From NCBI RefSeq assembly GCF_900199725.1, contig NZ_LT904902.1:770781-834780 (forward strand): a stretch of 64,000 nt of DNA, written 5' to 3'. Of this stretch, positions 37,655-45,689 are shown in pieces. This DNA is from Cytobacillus massiliigabonensis (GTDB lineage Bacteria; Bacillota; Bacilli; Bacillales; Cytobacillaceae). Under the pieces are notes generated by a model. The model saw only the letters and a list, made by a program, of their open reading frames with translations, did no database searches and was not told the DNA's origin. The first letter of the stretch is position 1. Each line of letters opens with the position of its first letter. The position numbers were made by a program, and so were the translations under genes.

Positions 37655-38842
37655 TTAAAATTCCGAACCATTCATTTTAACTTCTATTACATTCGCTGCC
37701 CTTGCAGCTCCACCTGCATTCCTGAAGTCTTCAGAGAGGACCCGGGCGTTTTCTAGGTATGTCCTATTCGCTAGCACATGTGCAACAGCTTTCTCCAGTT
37801 GTTTTGGCTTATTTCCTTTTAATTTTATGCCTGCACCAAGCTCAGCAACCCGATCAGCCACTGCCCTTTGCTCGCTATGCAAAGGAAATAGCACCATTGG
37901 AACGCCATAATACAGACTTTCATTCACACTATTCATTCCGCAATGGGTAATAAATACATCTGCCTTTTGTAATATGGCCAGCTGGTCTGCTCTGTTTTGA
38001 ACTTTAAAATTGGCTGGGATGCGTCCAAGAGAATCAATCTGGGTTTTTTCACCAACAGACATCAAAACATCAAAATCGCTGTCCGCAAATGCTTGGATGC
38101 AATTTTGGTAAAAGTCCTTATTTTGATTAAGTACCGTTCCTAATGAAATAAAGATAAACTTCCTGCCTTTCCTATCTTCGGATGCTTTCTCTGAATACTG
38201 CCCGATCGAAGGGCCGACGAAGGCATATTTGCCGGAAAACGTTTCAGCCATCGGCTGGAATTTTTTCGATGTATACACTATTGTGTCTGTTTCATTATCA
38301 TTTTGGATAATCGATATAAAATTCTCTGCTTCATACCCATGGGATCTCAGCAGCTGGAGCTTTTTATTAATTCTTGGCATTCCAGTAATCATACTCACTA
38401 TTTCTTTTAAACTGCGTTTCATCAGCTTGGCTGTATGACGATTAAATGCAAAGGTAGTTGTTGAACAAATATAGGGAATCACTAATTTCTTAGCAAATAA
38501 TTTCCCCCAAAAGCATAAAGAATCAGAAACAATGCAGTCTGGCTGAAAATCTCTCAATTCCGCACATACTTTTTCATCTAAAGCGATGGTCGTATCAACA
38601 ATCATCTCAATCAATGCTGCAAAATCTTTTCCAGCTTTGCGCTCCAATTCCTCTTGTGAAATCGGAGGCAAATACTCATCACAGGGAATAAACTTTGCAC
38701 CGAGACCTTCAATTTTTTCTTTAAACTCTAAAAATGAGTAATACCAGACATCATGCCCTCTATTAACAAGCTCAGCTACTACCGGTAAGGTCGGATTCGT
38801 ATGCCCATGTGCAGGGATCGAAAAGAATACAATTCTGCTCAT
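37655..38842 (-). CDS. MGT/YjiC-family UDP-glycosyltransferase
   Basis: A 395-residue GT-B glycosyltransferase of the macrolide glycosyltransferase family: N-terminal IPAHGHTNPTLP with the catalytic-base His, nucleotide-sugar signature in the second half (FITHCGMNSVNESLYYGVP, then FPLHSEQ). Bacillus members (YjiC, YdhE, YojK) glucosylate flavonoids, macrolides and other hydrophobic acceptors, usually as self-protection. It lies 2 bp after an XRE-AbrB-like regulator in the same direction. ATG 38842 follows GGAGGAAT. Confidence 0.9.
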   Translation of the reverse strand: MSRIVFFSIPAHGHTNPTLPVVAELVNRGHDVWYYSFLEFKEKIEGLGAKFIPCDEYLPPISQEELERKAGKDFAALIEMIVDTTIALDEKVCAELRDFQPDCIVSDSLCFWGKLFAKKLVIPYICSTTTFAFNRHTAKLMKRSLKEIVSMITGMPRINKKLQLLRSHGYEAENFISIIQNDNETDTIVYTSKKFQPMAETFSGKYAFVGPSIGQYSEKASEDRKGRKFIFISLGTVLNQNKDFYQNCIQAFADSDFDVLMSVGEKTQIDSLGRIPANFKVQNRADQLAILQKADVFITHCGMNSVNESLYYGVPMVLFPLHSEQRAVADRVAELGAGIKLKGNKPKQLEKAVAHVLANRTYLENARVLSEDFRNAGGAARAANVIEVKMNGSEF

Positions 38843-38844
38843 TC

Positions 38845-39279
38845 TTATTCCTCCTCCATCGGGTCTGCCTTACGGATCAGATCTGCAAACTCCAGGAAAC
38901 TTTCCGTTTTTAAGATAGCTATTCCTTTTGACGCATCTTCCCCTAAAACAACAAGCTTATCGCCCGCATGAATTTGATACATTTCCCGCGCTTGCTTTGG
39001 AATAACAATCTGCCCCCGCTCCCCCACCTTCACAACACCGAAAAACTGCTTCCCCTTTGGACCAAGATGCTCCACCTCTTCTTCACTCATACTGCCGGAT
39101 AATTGATCCAATGTTAACTGAAAGAGTTCGGCTAACATTTTACATTTATGAATATCAGGCAACGCCTCTTCATTCTCCCACTTTGCTACGGTCTGACGAG
39201 AAACATTTACCCTCTCAGCTAATTGTTCCTGGCTCATTTTGTTTTTCTTCCGCAGCACACGAATATTCATACCAATCAT
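38845..39279 (-). CDS. XRE-family regulator with C-terminal AbrB/SpoVT-like domain
   Basis: A 144-residue protein joining two DNA-binding modules: an XRE helix-turn-helix (residues about 6-60, MSQEQLAERVNVSRQTVAKW) and a SpoVT-AbrB swapped-hairpin domain (about 80-125, VKVGERGQIVIPKQAREMY). ATG 39279 follows TAGGAG. The glycosyltransferase gene starts 2 bp after its stop, so the pair is co-transcribed and the regulator probably controls its own operon. Confidence 0.88.
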   Translation of the reverse strand: MIGMNIRVLRKKNKMSQEQLAERVNVSRQTVAKWENEEALPDIHKCKMLAELFQLTLDQLSGSMSEEEVEHLGPKGKQFFGVVKVGERGQIVIPKQAREMYQIHAGDKLVVLGEDASKGIAILKTESFLEFADLIRKADPMEEE

Positions 39280-39407
39280 ATCTTCAACTCCTATAAGATT
39301 AAATATAAGCGGGAAAATGAATGAAGTCTATCAACATTCTGCGGCATTTTATGTTAAAAATTGTGGCATAGGATGGGATTATTATCTTTTTGCTGCTTCT
39401 CTTTATC

Positions 39408-39521
39408 ATCGCTTATTGATTTTCGTGTAGATATGAGAATTCATAGGGCGGTATTTCCCAATTTAAACGGAATTTTTCCGTTTATTTTCAAGTACAGAAA
39501 AACAACATTCAGTTTTAACAG
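39408..39521 (+). repeat. Internally deleted copy of the ~250-bp multi-hairpin repeat
   Basis: The left end (TTCGTGTAGATATGAGAATTC near 39422-39442) and right end (AATTTAAACGGAATTTTTCC, then ACATTCAGTTTTAACAG) match the ends of the copy at 53032-53290 read in reverse; the middle hairpins are missing. Boundaries are approximate. It fills most of the 395-bp gap 39280-39675 together with the PadR promoter. Confidence 0.7.
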
Positions 39522-39539
39522 AAATTTTTAAAAAACCAG

Positions 39540-39661
39540 TTGACACCCTCGCTACTCAGTGTTACGATATACATGTAATAAGCGATACTTAATAGTGAAA
39601 AGCTATTGAGTAAGTTTTTCCCCAGTACTAAGTTATACTGAATATAAGTCATACCTAATAG
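39540..39661 (+). promoter_or_regulatory. PadR promoter with two 30-bp operator-like elements
   Basis: TTGACA (39540-39545) and TACGAT (39563-39568) are 17 bp apart. A 30-bp element starts in the -10 (39566-39595) and recurs at 39632-39661; both follow the pattern G-N-T-A-T-A-C, then ATAAG, then ATAC-Y-TAATAG. Two further copies lie at 40490 and 40622. Position over the promoter suggests autorepression by the PadR protein. Confidence 0.65.
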
Positions 39662-39675
39662 AGGAGGCACTGTAC

Positions 39676-39996
39676 ATGGAAAATTTAACGGAAATGTTGA
39701 AGGGTTCGCTGGAAGGCTGTGTGCTGGAAATCATCAGCCGCCATGAAACCTATGGCTACGAGATTACCCGCCGCCTCAACGATCTTGGGTTTACCGAAGT
39801 CGTCGAAGGAACGGTCTACACCATCCTCGTGCGATTAGAAAAGAAAAAACTGGTGAACATAGAAAAAAAACCGTCAGATATGGGACCGCCCCGCAAGTTT
39901 TACTCCCTTAATGACGCTGGCCGCCAGGAACTTGAATTATTTTGGAAAAAGTGGGATTTTGTATCATCAAAAATCAACGTCTTAAAGTCAATCTAG
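39676..39996 (+). CDS. PadR-family transcriptional regulator
   Basis: A 106-residue PadR-s1-type winged-helix protein: LKGSLEGCVLEII, HETYGYEITRRL, GTVYTILVRLEKKKLV, PPRKFYSLNDAG. ATG 39676 follows GAGGAGG. It heads a block with a DUF1048 protein and a DrrAB-like ABC exporter. PadR proteins usually repress a transporter until it meets its drug. Base composition is clearly more GC-rich than the flanks. Confidence 0.92.
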   Translation: MENLTEMLKGSLEGCVLEIISRHETYGYEITRRLNDLGFTEVVEGTVYTILVRLEKKKLVNIEKKPSDMGPPRKFYSLNDAGRQELELFWKKWDFVSSKINVLKSI

Positions 39997-40067
39997 CTTC
40001 ATAAGATATTCCATCCAATATTTTTGGAATATCTTGTTCAGCTATATAAAAAAGGAGGATAAATAAC

Positions 40068-40412
40068 ATGATGGAATTGTTCAAAAAAATGATTGGTGAT
40101 AAAAAAGAGTATAAGATGATGATGGCACGGGTTGAAGCCCTGCCAGAAGACTACCAGTTTGTATTTAAGAAAATTCAAAACTACATGTGGAATTTCTCAG
40201 CGGGCAACGGGATGGATATGCTGCATATGCAGTATGAATTAATTGACTTGTTTGAAGCCGGTGCTGCAGATGGCAGACAAGTGCTGGAAATCACTGGGGA
40301 CGACGTAGCATCCTTTGCCGACGAACTAGTAGCAAACGCTAAAACCTATGTCGCTAAGTATCGTGAAGATTTAAATCAAAGTATCATGAAGCGGCTGGGA
40401 AAAAAACAATAG
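40068..40412 (+). CDS. DUF1048 family protein
   Basis: A 114-residue helical protein (MMARVEALPEDYQFVFKKIQ, IDLFEAGAADGRQVLEITGDD) matching DUF1048, a family that commonly sits with PadR regulators in Firmicutes. Function unknown. ATG 40068 follows AAGGAGG. PadR operons of this type often have two DUF1048 genes; only one is here. Confidence 0.85.
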   Translation: MMELFKKMIGDKKEYKMMMARVEALPEDYQFVFKKIQNYMWNFSAGNGMDMLHMQYELIDLFEAGAADGRQVLEITGDDVASFADELVANAKTYVAKYREDLNQSIMKRLGKKQ

Positions 40413-40421
40413 ATCATACGG

Positions 40422-40651
40422 ACTGAATAGCTGGTTACAAATGTGAATGGCCGCCATCGTTATTCAGTTATATTTCCAGCCAGTAATAAGTTATACAGAT
40501 TATCAGTCACACTAAATAGGAGTGTAAAAGAAATCTAGCTCCGTAAAAAGCCCACTGAATAGCTGATTATAAATTTAAATCGTCACCTTCGCTATTCAGT
40601 TAATTTTTCATCCAGTAATAAGTCATACAGATTATCAGTCAGACTAAATAG
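40422..40651 (+). repeat. Tandem ~130-bp duplication carrying two more PadR-type elements
   Basis: 40422-40519 and 40554-40651 are near-duplicates: ACTGAATAGCTGRTTA, then TCGYTATTCAGTTA, CCAGTAATAAGT and a 30-bp element ending ACTAAATAG (40490-40519, 40622-40651). The same order appears in the PadR promoter at 39540-39661, but the -35 is lost here. It occupies the gap before the ATPase gene. Confidence 0.75.
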
Positions 40652-40694
40652 AGGATTATTGGAAATCTACACATTTTATAAGGAGGAAGAAAGT

Positions 40695-41456
40695 ATGAAT
40701 AATGCAGCGATTTCTGTAAAAGGGTTAAAAAAATCCTATAAAGACAAGGAAGTCTTAAAGGGGGTTGATTTTGAAGTGCGGCGGGGGGAAATTTTCGCAC
40801 TGCTGGGCTCAAACGGTGCGGGCAAGACAACGACGGTCAACATCCTCTCGACGCTGATGAAGGCAGATGGCGGGGAAGTAGGAATTTGTGGCTTTGATGT
40901 CCAGCGTCAACCGGACCGTGTTCGCCAGAGCATTAGCCTGACAGGGCAGTTCGCAGCTTTAGACGGCATGCTCACAGGAAGGGAAAACTTGATGATGATC
41001 GCCAAGCTGCGGGGAGTTTCCAATCCTGCTGAAGTCACCGACAATCTGCTTGCAAGATTCAGCCTGACTGATGCTGCCAGCCGCCGGGCAGACCAGTATT
41101 CCGGCGGGATGAAGCGCCGGCTTGACATCGCCATGAGTCTGATTGGCACACCAGAAATTATTTTTCTTGACGAACCGACGACAGGGCTTGACCCCGAAGC
41201 GCGGATTGAAGTCTGGAATACCGTCAAGGAGCTGGCCAATGGCGGCACGACTATCTTGCTGACGACCCAATACCTGGAGGAAGCCGAACAGCTGGCGGAC
41301 CGCATCGCCATCCTACATGGCGGAAAAATCATCACAACCGGCACCCTTTCTGAACTCAAAGAAATGTTCCCGCCAGCAAAAGTAGAGTATATCGAGAAGC
41401 AGCCGACATTGGAGGAAATTTTCCTCGCGATCATCGGCAAAAAGGAGGAAATGTAA
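40695..41456 (+). CDS. ABC exporter ATPase, DrrA-like
   Basis: A 253-residue ATPase: Walker A GSNGAGKTT, Q-loop LTGQFAALDGMLTGRENL (a DrrA hallmark), signature YSGGMKRRLD, Walker B IIFLDEPTTGLD, and switch His replaced by Gln in LLTTQYLEEAE as in DrrA/NodI relatives. ATG 40695 follows AAGGAGGAAG. It starts a transport unit with the permease whose ATG follows its TAA directly. Substrate likely a drug or antibiotic. Codon use is GC-rich, hinting at horizontal gain. Confidence 0.92.
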   Translation: MNNAAISVKGLKKSYKDKEVLKGVDFEVRRGEIFALLGSNGAGKTTTVNILSTLMKADGGEVGICGFDVQRQPDRVRQSISLTGQFAALDGMLTGRENLMMIAKLRGVSNPAEVTDNLLARFSLTDAASRRADQYSGGMKRRLDIAMSLIGTPEIIFLDEPTTGLDPEARIEVWNTVKELANGGTTILLTTQYLEEAEQLADRIAILHGGKIITTGTLSELKEMFPPAKVEYIEKQPTLEEIFLAIIGKKEEM

Positions 41457-42206
41457 ATGAAAAGCAAAACAGGTGTATTACTAGGTCGTTTAATGCGCAA
41501 CATCATGCGCAGTCCGGATACGATTATCACGGTGGCGATTACGCCGATTATGATGATGCTGCTGTTTGTCTACGTATTTGGCGGGGCCATAGAGACAGGA
41601 ACGGACAATTACGTTAATTATTTATTGCCGGGAATCTTGCTGATGGCTATCGCATCCGGCGTCGCTTACACTTCACTGCGCTTGTTTAATGATGTAAAAA
41701 GCGGTTTGATGGCGCGTTTCATTACCATGCCGATCAAGCGCTCGTCGGTATTGTGGGCTCACGTGCTGACTTCGCTTGTTTCCAATATGCTCACTGTTGT
41801 CGTGGTTTTCCTCGTCGCGCTCTTGATGGGCTTCCGTTCCAGCGCTGCTATTCTGGATTGGCTAGCCGTAGCTGGGATACTTGGACTGTTTACGATGGCG
41901 CTCACATGGCTGGCAGTCATTCCCGGATTGACAGCGAAATCTATGGAAGGGGCCACTGCCTACTCGTACCCATTGGTTTTCCTTCCGTTTATCAGTTCAG
42001 CCTTTGTCCCTACCGAAACCATGCCTAAAATTGTCCGTGCGTTTGCTGAGAACCAGCCCGTGACTTCAATCGTGAATGCGATTCGTGCTCTTTTATATGA
42101 AGGTTCAGTCGGCAGCGATATCTGGATCGCGCTTGCCTGGTGCGCAGGCATCATGGTCATCGCTTACTTCTTTGCCAGTAAAGTATTTAAACGCCAGTTA
42201 GGGTAA
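41457..42206 (+). CDS. ABC-2 type permease, DrrB-like
   Basis: A 249-residue membrane protein with six hydrophobic segments of the ABC-2 family: RSPDTIITVAITPIMMMLLF at the first helix, GILLMAIASGVAYT, and LPFISSAFVPTETMP. It begins at the base after the ATPase stop, with AAGGAGGAAAT inside the ATPase end as ribosome site. Works with the ATPase as an exporter. Confidence 0.9.
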   Translation: MKSKTGVLLGRLMRNIMRSPDTIITVAITPIMMMLLFVYVFGGAIETGTDNYVNYLLPGILLMAIASGVAYTSLRLFNDVKSGLMARFITMPIKRSSVLWAHVLTSLVSNMLTVVVVFLVALLMGFRSSAAILDWLAVAGILGLFTMALTWLAVIPGLTAKSMEGATAYSYPLVFLPFISSAFVPTETMPKIVRAFAENQPVTSIVNAIRALLYEGSVGSDIWIALAWCAGIMVIAYFFASKVFKRQLG

Positions 42207-42243
42207 CTTAAAACGAATTTGGTGATAAATAAAATAATCTAAA

Positions 42244-42292
42244 GGAACTATGGATTACATTTCAGCTGGGATGTGATTCATAGTTCTTCTTC
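42244..42292 (+). terminator. Terminator of the PadR-ABC block
   Basis: GGAACTATGGATTACAT (42244-42260) pairs with ATGTGATTCATAGTTCT (42271-42287), with few mismatches, then TCTTCGTTT. Confidence 0.75.
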
Positions 42293-42307
42293 GTTTACCA
42301 ATTTATC

Positions 42308-42844
42308 TTATTGATATTCTTCATAATCTTCTTTCAGACAAATCTCGATGAATTCAAAGAGACTTTTTGCTTTAACAGAACGATTTCCCCAATCATGCCA
42401 AAAGTATAATAATTGTCCTTCCACCCCTGCTTCAGAGGGATCCGTATCAATGCAAAGATAGTCACCGCCACCATTCGCTGCAATTGGTATCCATTTTGAA
42501 TTCCAAAGAAAGGGCTTAAGTTCTTTGCTGGAATCTAACTCTAAATCATCATCTGGATCAAATTCCTCTTGTAAAAAACACCAATTATCAATAATTTCAG
42601 AAGTCGGTGATAGAGTCAAATTCCTTACAAATGGATTCACCCCAAGGTCCCACTCTTGTCCGTTATACACCTTGTAAAAGCACTTCATTTCTTCAGGGAG
42701 TGTCACCCCTAGTGTATCTTCAATCAGTTGAAGTTCTTCATCGCTTGCACCCGGTTGAAGATTTAATGATTCCTTAAAATTACTATCATTATTTAATCCT
42801 CTTTCAACTATACGCTGCCATAACCTTTCAGCTTTGTTTATCAT
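42308..42844 (-). CDS. SMI1/KNR4 (SUKH) family protein
   Basis: A 178-residue acidic protein with the SUKH core: GASDEELQLIEDTLGVTLPE, then YKVYNGQEW and WIPIAANGGGDYLCID. SUKH proteins are often immunity proteins of contact-dependent or polymorphic toxins; no toxin gene lies beside it, so it may be an orphan. ATG 42844 follows GGGAGGAT. Confidence 0.88.
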   Translation of the reverse strand: MINKAERLWQRIVERGLNNDSNFKESLNLQPGASDEELQLIEDTLGVTLPEEMKCFYKVYNGQEWDLGVNPFVRNLTLSPTSEIIDNWCFLQEEFDPDDDLELDSSKELKPFLWNSKWIPIAANGGGDYLCIDTDPSEAGVEGQLLYFWHDWGNRSVKAKSLFEFIEICLKEDYEEYQ

Positions 42845-42940
42845 TTCTCATCCTCCCTTACGTCTCAACTTCACCAATACTATTCTAGGGATAAAAAAAG
42901 AAGACTCTTCTAATAGAACAAGAACAATCCAACTTTACTA

Positions 42941-43369
42941 TTATAATTTTTTAAATAAAAAATAATGGTTGTGTCCTTCGGGGAAATCATCTATTGTGCC
43001 ATAAATCTCGTAACCTAAGCTTTTATAAAAATCAGGAGCTTGAAAACTAAACGTATCTACCTTGATCATTCGGCATTTCTTTTCCAAAGCGAAATTTTCA
43101 GCCTGTTTTATTAGCTTTTTGCCAAAACCTTTCCCTTGAATGCTTTCATCAACCCAAAGAAATTGGATAAAAAGACTTTGCATTTTCGTATTTCCCGAAA
43201 TGCCGCCAAGGATATTGCCTTCTTCATCCTTAACTTTAAAACAAAAATCTTCATTAACGAAGTCTGCATCTTTTTTTGAAAGATGCTTAATATTGTATTC
43301 CCTTAATCTTTGCCGAATGTACGGAGTATCCTCTGGATTCCACTCTGTGTCAATCACTAATTTACGCAT
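42941..43369 (-). CDS. GNAT-family N-acetyltransferase
   Basis: A 142-residue GNAT protein. Acetyl-CoA motif A appears as LWVDESIQGKGFGKKLI (Q-x-x-G-x-G) and motif B as DTFSFQAPDFYKSLGYEIYG. ATG 43369 follows GGGGGATG. Acceptor unknown. Confidence 0.9.
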   Translation of the reverse strand: MRKLVIDTEWNPEDTPYIRQRLREYNIKHLSKKDADFVNEDFCFKVKDEEGNILGGISGNTKMQSLFIQFLWVDESIQGKGFGKKLIKQAENFALEKKCRMIKVDTFSFQAPDFYKSLGYEIYGTIDDFPEGHNHYFLFKKL

Positions 43370-43400
43370 CTTTCATCCCCCCTAATATTTGGATAATATT

Positions 43401-43582
43401 TTATCTTTCCAATCCTTTGCGGATTCTAAAGAGAATCTCAATATTAAACTGTAATTCCTTCCCCTCATCACTAACACTTTCTACCCCAAGAAGGGAGGGT
43501 AACTCTTATCACCCACCGTTCGCTGTAATGCAAAAATCACTTCGCAATAAGGCAATTCGAGAGTCTTTGCATTTCCACTCAT
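43401..43582 (-). pseudogene. Small unrecognised gene with a probable frameshift
   Basis: ATG 43582 has an excellent site (AGGGGGAACG). The frame encodes MSGNAKTLELPYCEVIFALQ and then about ten more residues before a stop near 43488. Shifting by one base near 43490-43510, the other frame continues as LPSLLGVESVSDEGKELQFN and ends FRIRKGLER at 43401. Both parts look coding, and the total of 182 bases is one short of a complete 60-codon gene. A single-base deletion or a sequencing error explains this. I do not recognise the family. Confidence 0.45.
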
Positions 43583-43658
43583 CGTTCCCCCTAGTTCATT
43601 TATTTCAGAAAGTATTAGTTTTTCTATTATACATTTTATTCCACTAAATGCTTCTATA

Positions 43659-43690
43659 GTTGAAAAAAATTCGGCTGTCATTGCAGCCGA
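43659..43690 (-). terminator. Terminator of the GNAT gene at 43715
   Basis: TCGGCTG and CAGCCGA (43671-43677, 43684-43690) form a 7-bp stem; the minus strand then reads AATTTTTTTCAA. Confidence 0.9.
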
Positions 43691-43714
43691 TCTTTAAGTA
43701 AACCACCAGTTGCT

Positions 43715-44176
43715 TCAGGTAGGAAAATACTCCATAGGCTCCGTACTATGAACGTAACCATTTTTCTTATAATAATTAGTCGCTTCCTCACTTGGCCATA
43801 CAATAACAAATTCATACTTATTTTCTTTAATCCACTTGTTTATTTCTCTTAGTACTTTACCTCCAACACCCTTATTTCTATATTCCGGAATTGTGTATAC
43901 GTTTGTCATATAAGCAAATGGATAGGTTATTCTACCAGGGCGTGGCACCTTTTGTATTGATTCAATGTATATATGTGATACAATTTTTTCATTTTCCTCA
44001 GCAACCCAAATAAACCATTGTCCACTATTAAGTGCATTCTCTAAAAATATTTGACATTCTTTTTCAAAATCATCATATGATTCGTTTTTTTTACTTTCAT
44101 CAAATTCAATAGTATTATCCCATCTCATTTTAATTAATTGCTTACTATCTTTTGCTTCAGCAAGTCGGATGTTCAA
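43715..44176 (-). CDS. GNAT-family N-acetyltransferase
   Basis: A 153-residue GNAT protein with ending motif TNVYTIPEYRNKGVGGKVLR (acetyl-CoA loop RNKGVGGK) and EEATNYYKKNGYV. Start is TTG 44176 with AGAGGTG upstream. Substrate unknown. Confidence 0.88.
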   Translation of the reverse strand: MNIRLAEAKDSKQLIKMRWDNTIEFDESKKNESYDDFEKECQIFLENALNSGQWFIWVAEENEKIVSHIYIESIQKVPRPGRITYPFAYMTNVYTIPEYRNKGVGGKVLREINKWIKENKYEFVIVWPSEEATNYYKKNGYVHSTEPMEYFPT

Positions 44177-44232
44177 CTAATTTCACCTCTTATTAAATTT
44201 ATTGCTTCTTCAACTAAACCAATCTGAACAAT

Positions 44233-45090
44233 TTAACTAAGTTCTAAAAGTATATTCTCTATTTCTTTATGAAAGGCTGATTCCTTCCAAAGTGTTATGC
44301 TCTTTTTCTCCTGATGCTTTTCAATTAAGAATTGAACAACATTGTATCCAATATAATAGCCTAACCGTGTGAAACCAAAGTACGATCCTCCATTAATTGA
44401 AAACCATTCATGGAATATTTCAGGGTATGTACGTTTGTTTATATCTTCTAAAAAAGTATTGAAAATCTCATTTTTGTTGTCCTCTGCAAATTGTAGCCAT
44501 TCATCTCCATTATCGTCATATGAAAAATAGACCGATTTGTCAGTTTCAGCAACTTGTTCTGAAAAATACGTAGCCCATCCTTCCTGAAACAACATCGTAA
44601 AAGGATGAAACCACTGAACCTTAGACCAATCCATCCCCTCCTGATCTGATAAAATATTATGAAGAACATGACCGAATTCATGAGCAATAATTACCTTTAA
44701 ATGCTTATCATTAGAAGAGAGCTTTTCTAAACAAAAGGTCACTTCGGGAATAATTTGACGATGTGTAAATGCATTTGATCCATAGGCTCCAACAATAATA
44801 TGTACATCATTAGTAAACTCGACATGATATTTTTGTCTATAAGCAGACACCATTTGTTGAATTAGATTTTCGATTTTTCCACTCGATTCCTTTATTTCAT
44901 TCATTTTAGAAGGGTATTTTTGAATGGCGTTTTTTATCTTCTCATCTGCATCTTTGCAATGGTACAGGAAGTATTCTTTGAAGTGTTGGAAGAACTTTTC
45001 ATGGTAGTGTTTTAAGAACTTCTCTGAAGGCATGTAGTTTACTAAAAAATATGGAACTGTATTATAAATTTTCAACCTTACCGTCTCCAT
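44233..45090 (-). CDS. HEXXH zinc metallopeptidase-like protein
   Basis: A 285-residue protein without a signal peptide. The zinc motif is IIAHEFGHVLH (HEFGH) near residue 148, with a downstream Glu in FQEGWATYFSE about 30 residues later as third ligand, the gluzincin layout. It resembles DUF2268-like cytosolic predicted Zn proteases. ATG 45090; AGAGGA lies about 10 bp upstream. Physiological substrate unknown. Confidence 0.8.
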   Translation of the reverse strand: METVRLKIYNTVPYFLVNYMPSEKFLKHYHEKFFQHFKEYFLYHCKDADEKIKNAIQKYPSKMNEIKESSGKIENLIQQMVSAYRQKYHVEFTNDVHIIVGAYGSNAFTHRQIIPEVTFCLEKLSSNDKHLKVIIAHEFGHVLHNILSDQEGMDWSKVQWFHPFTMLFQEGWATYFSEQVAETDKSVYFSYDDNGDEWLQFAEDNKNEIFNTFLEDINKRTYPEIFHEWFSINGGSYFGFTRLGYYIGYNVVQFLIEKHQEKKSITLWKESAFHKEIENILLELS

Positions 45091-45404
45091 TCCATAGCAA
45101 TCCTCTTCGCACTATATTTCTTTATTTCTCCAAATAATTTTAAGTTCCTGCTAATTCCACAATCTGACTATTTACATAATGAAAGAGCATCATTCTTGCT
45201 GCGGAATGGCACACTTTAACAGAAGACTTGATTTCAAGATAATTTTAAGAGACAATATTAATGATCTTCCACTATTGAACCTTATATATTTAAGCATTGT
45301 TTCACAAATATACAAATGATGTCTTTAGGGGCAACTGGACAAAAGATTATGTTTTGTGATAAATTACTACAATATAATTTATAAAAAATGATATACTTAT
45401 AAAT

Positions 45405-45661
45405 CGGTGAAGAGGAAAGTAGTTTTTGCTATATTCGATAGCGATCTGGGGACGGTGGAAGCCTGGGGATGAAGCATAAATGAAGAACACCTTTGAGATC
45501 TAACCGAAAGGGATACTCTTAGTAGGCTTAGACGTTTCCAGCACGTTATTGACTGGGTTAAGTAAGCAATATTACTTTAAAGTTGGTCATTTTATGACAA
45601 TTTGGGTGGTACCGCGGAAGTTAGCCTTTCGTCCCTTTTTTTGGGAAGAAGGCTTTTTTTA
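45405..45661 (+). ncRNA. T-box leader of asnS, asparagine specifier
   Basis: The conserved T-box TGGTACCGCGG lies at 45607-45617. The terminator follows: AGCCTTTCGTCCC (45623-45635) against GGGAAGAAGGCT (45643-45654) and TTTTTTTATT. In stem I the codon AAC at 45486-45488 precedes ACCTTTGAG, the usual position of the specifier, and AAC reads Asn. Uncharged tRNA-Asn should favour antitermination. A TATAAT at 45373-45378 or TATACT at 45392-45397 may be the -10. The rest of the gap back to 45091 holds no gene. Confidence 0.93.
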
Positions 45662-45689
45662 TTACAAAATTACCATAAGGAGAAGAAGA

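Noticed and set aside
39566-40651. Possible CRISPR-like set of 30-bp repeats
   Set aside because: Copies are irregularly spaced, imperfect, and split by genes; they fit operator sites better.
43583-43681. N-terminal extension of the small frameshifted gene to ATG 43681
   Set aside because: It begins inside the terminator hairpin of the neighbouring gene, and ATG 43582 has a far better ribosome site.
45549-45689. N-terminal extension of asnS
   Set aside because: This stretch is the T-box leader and its terminator.
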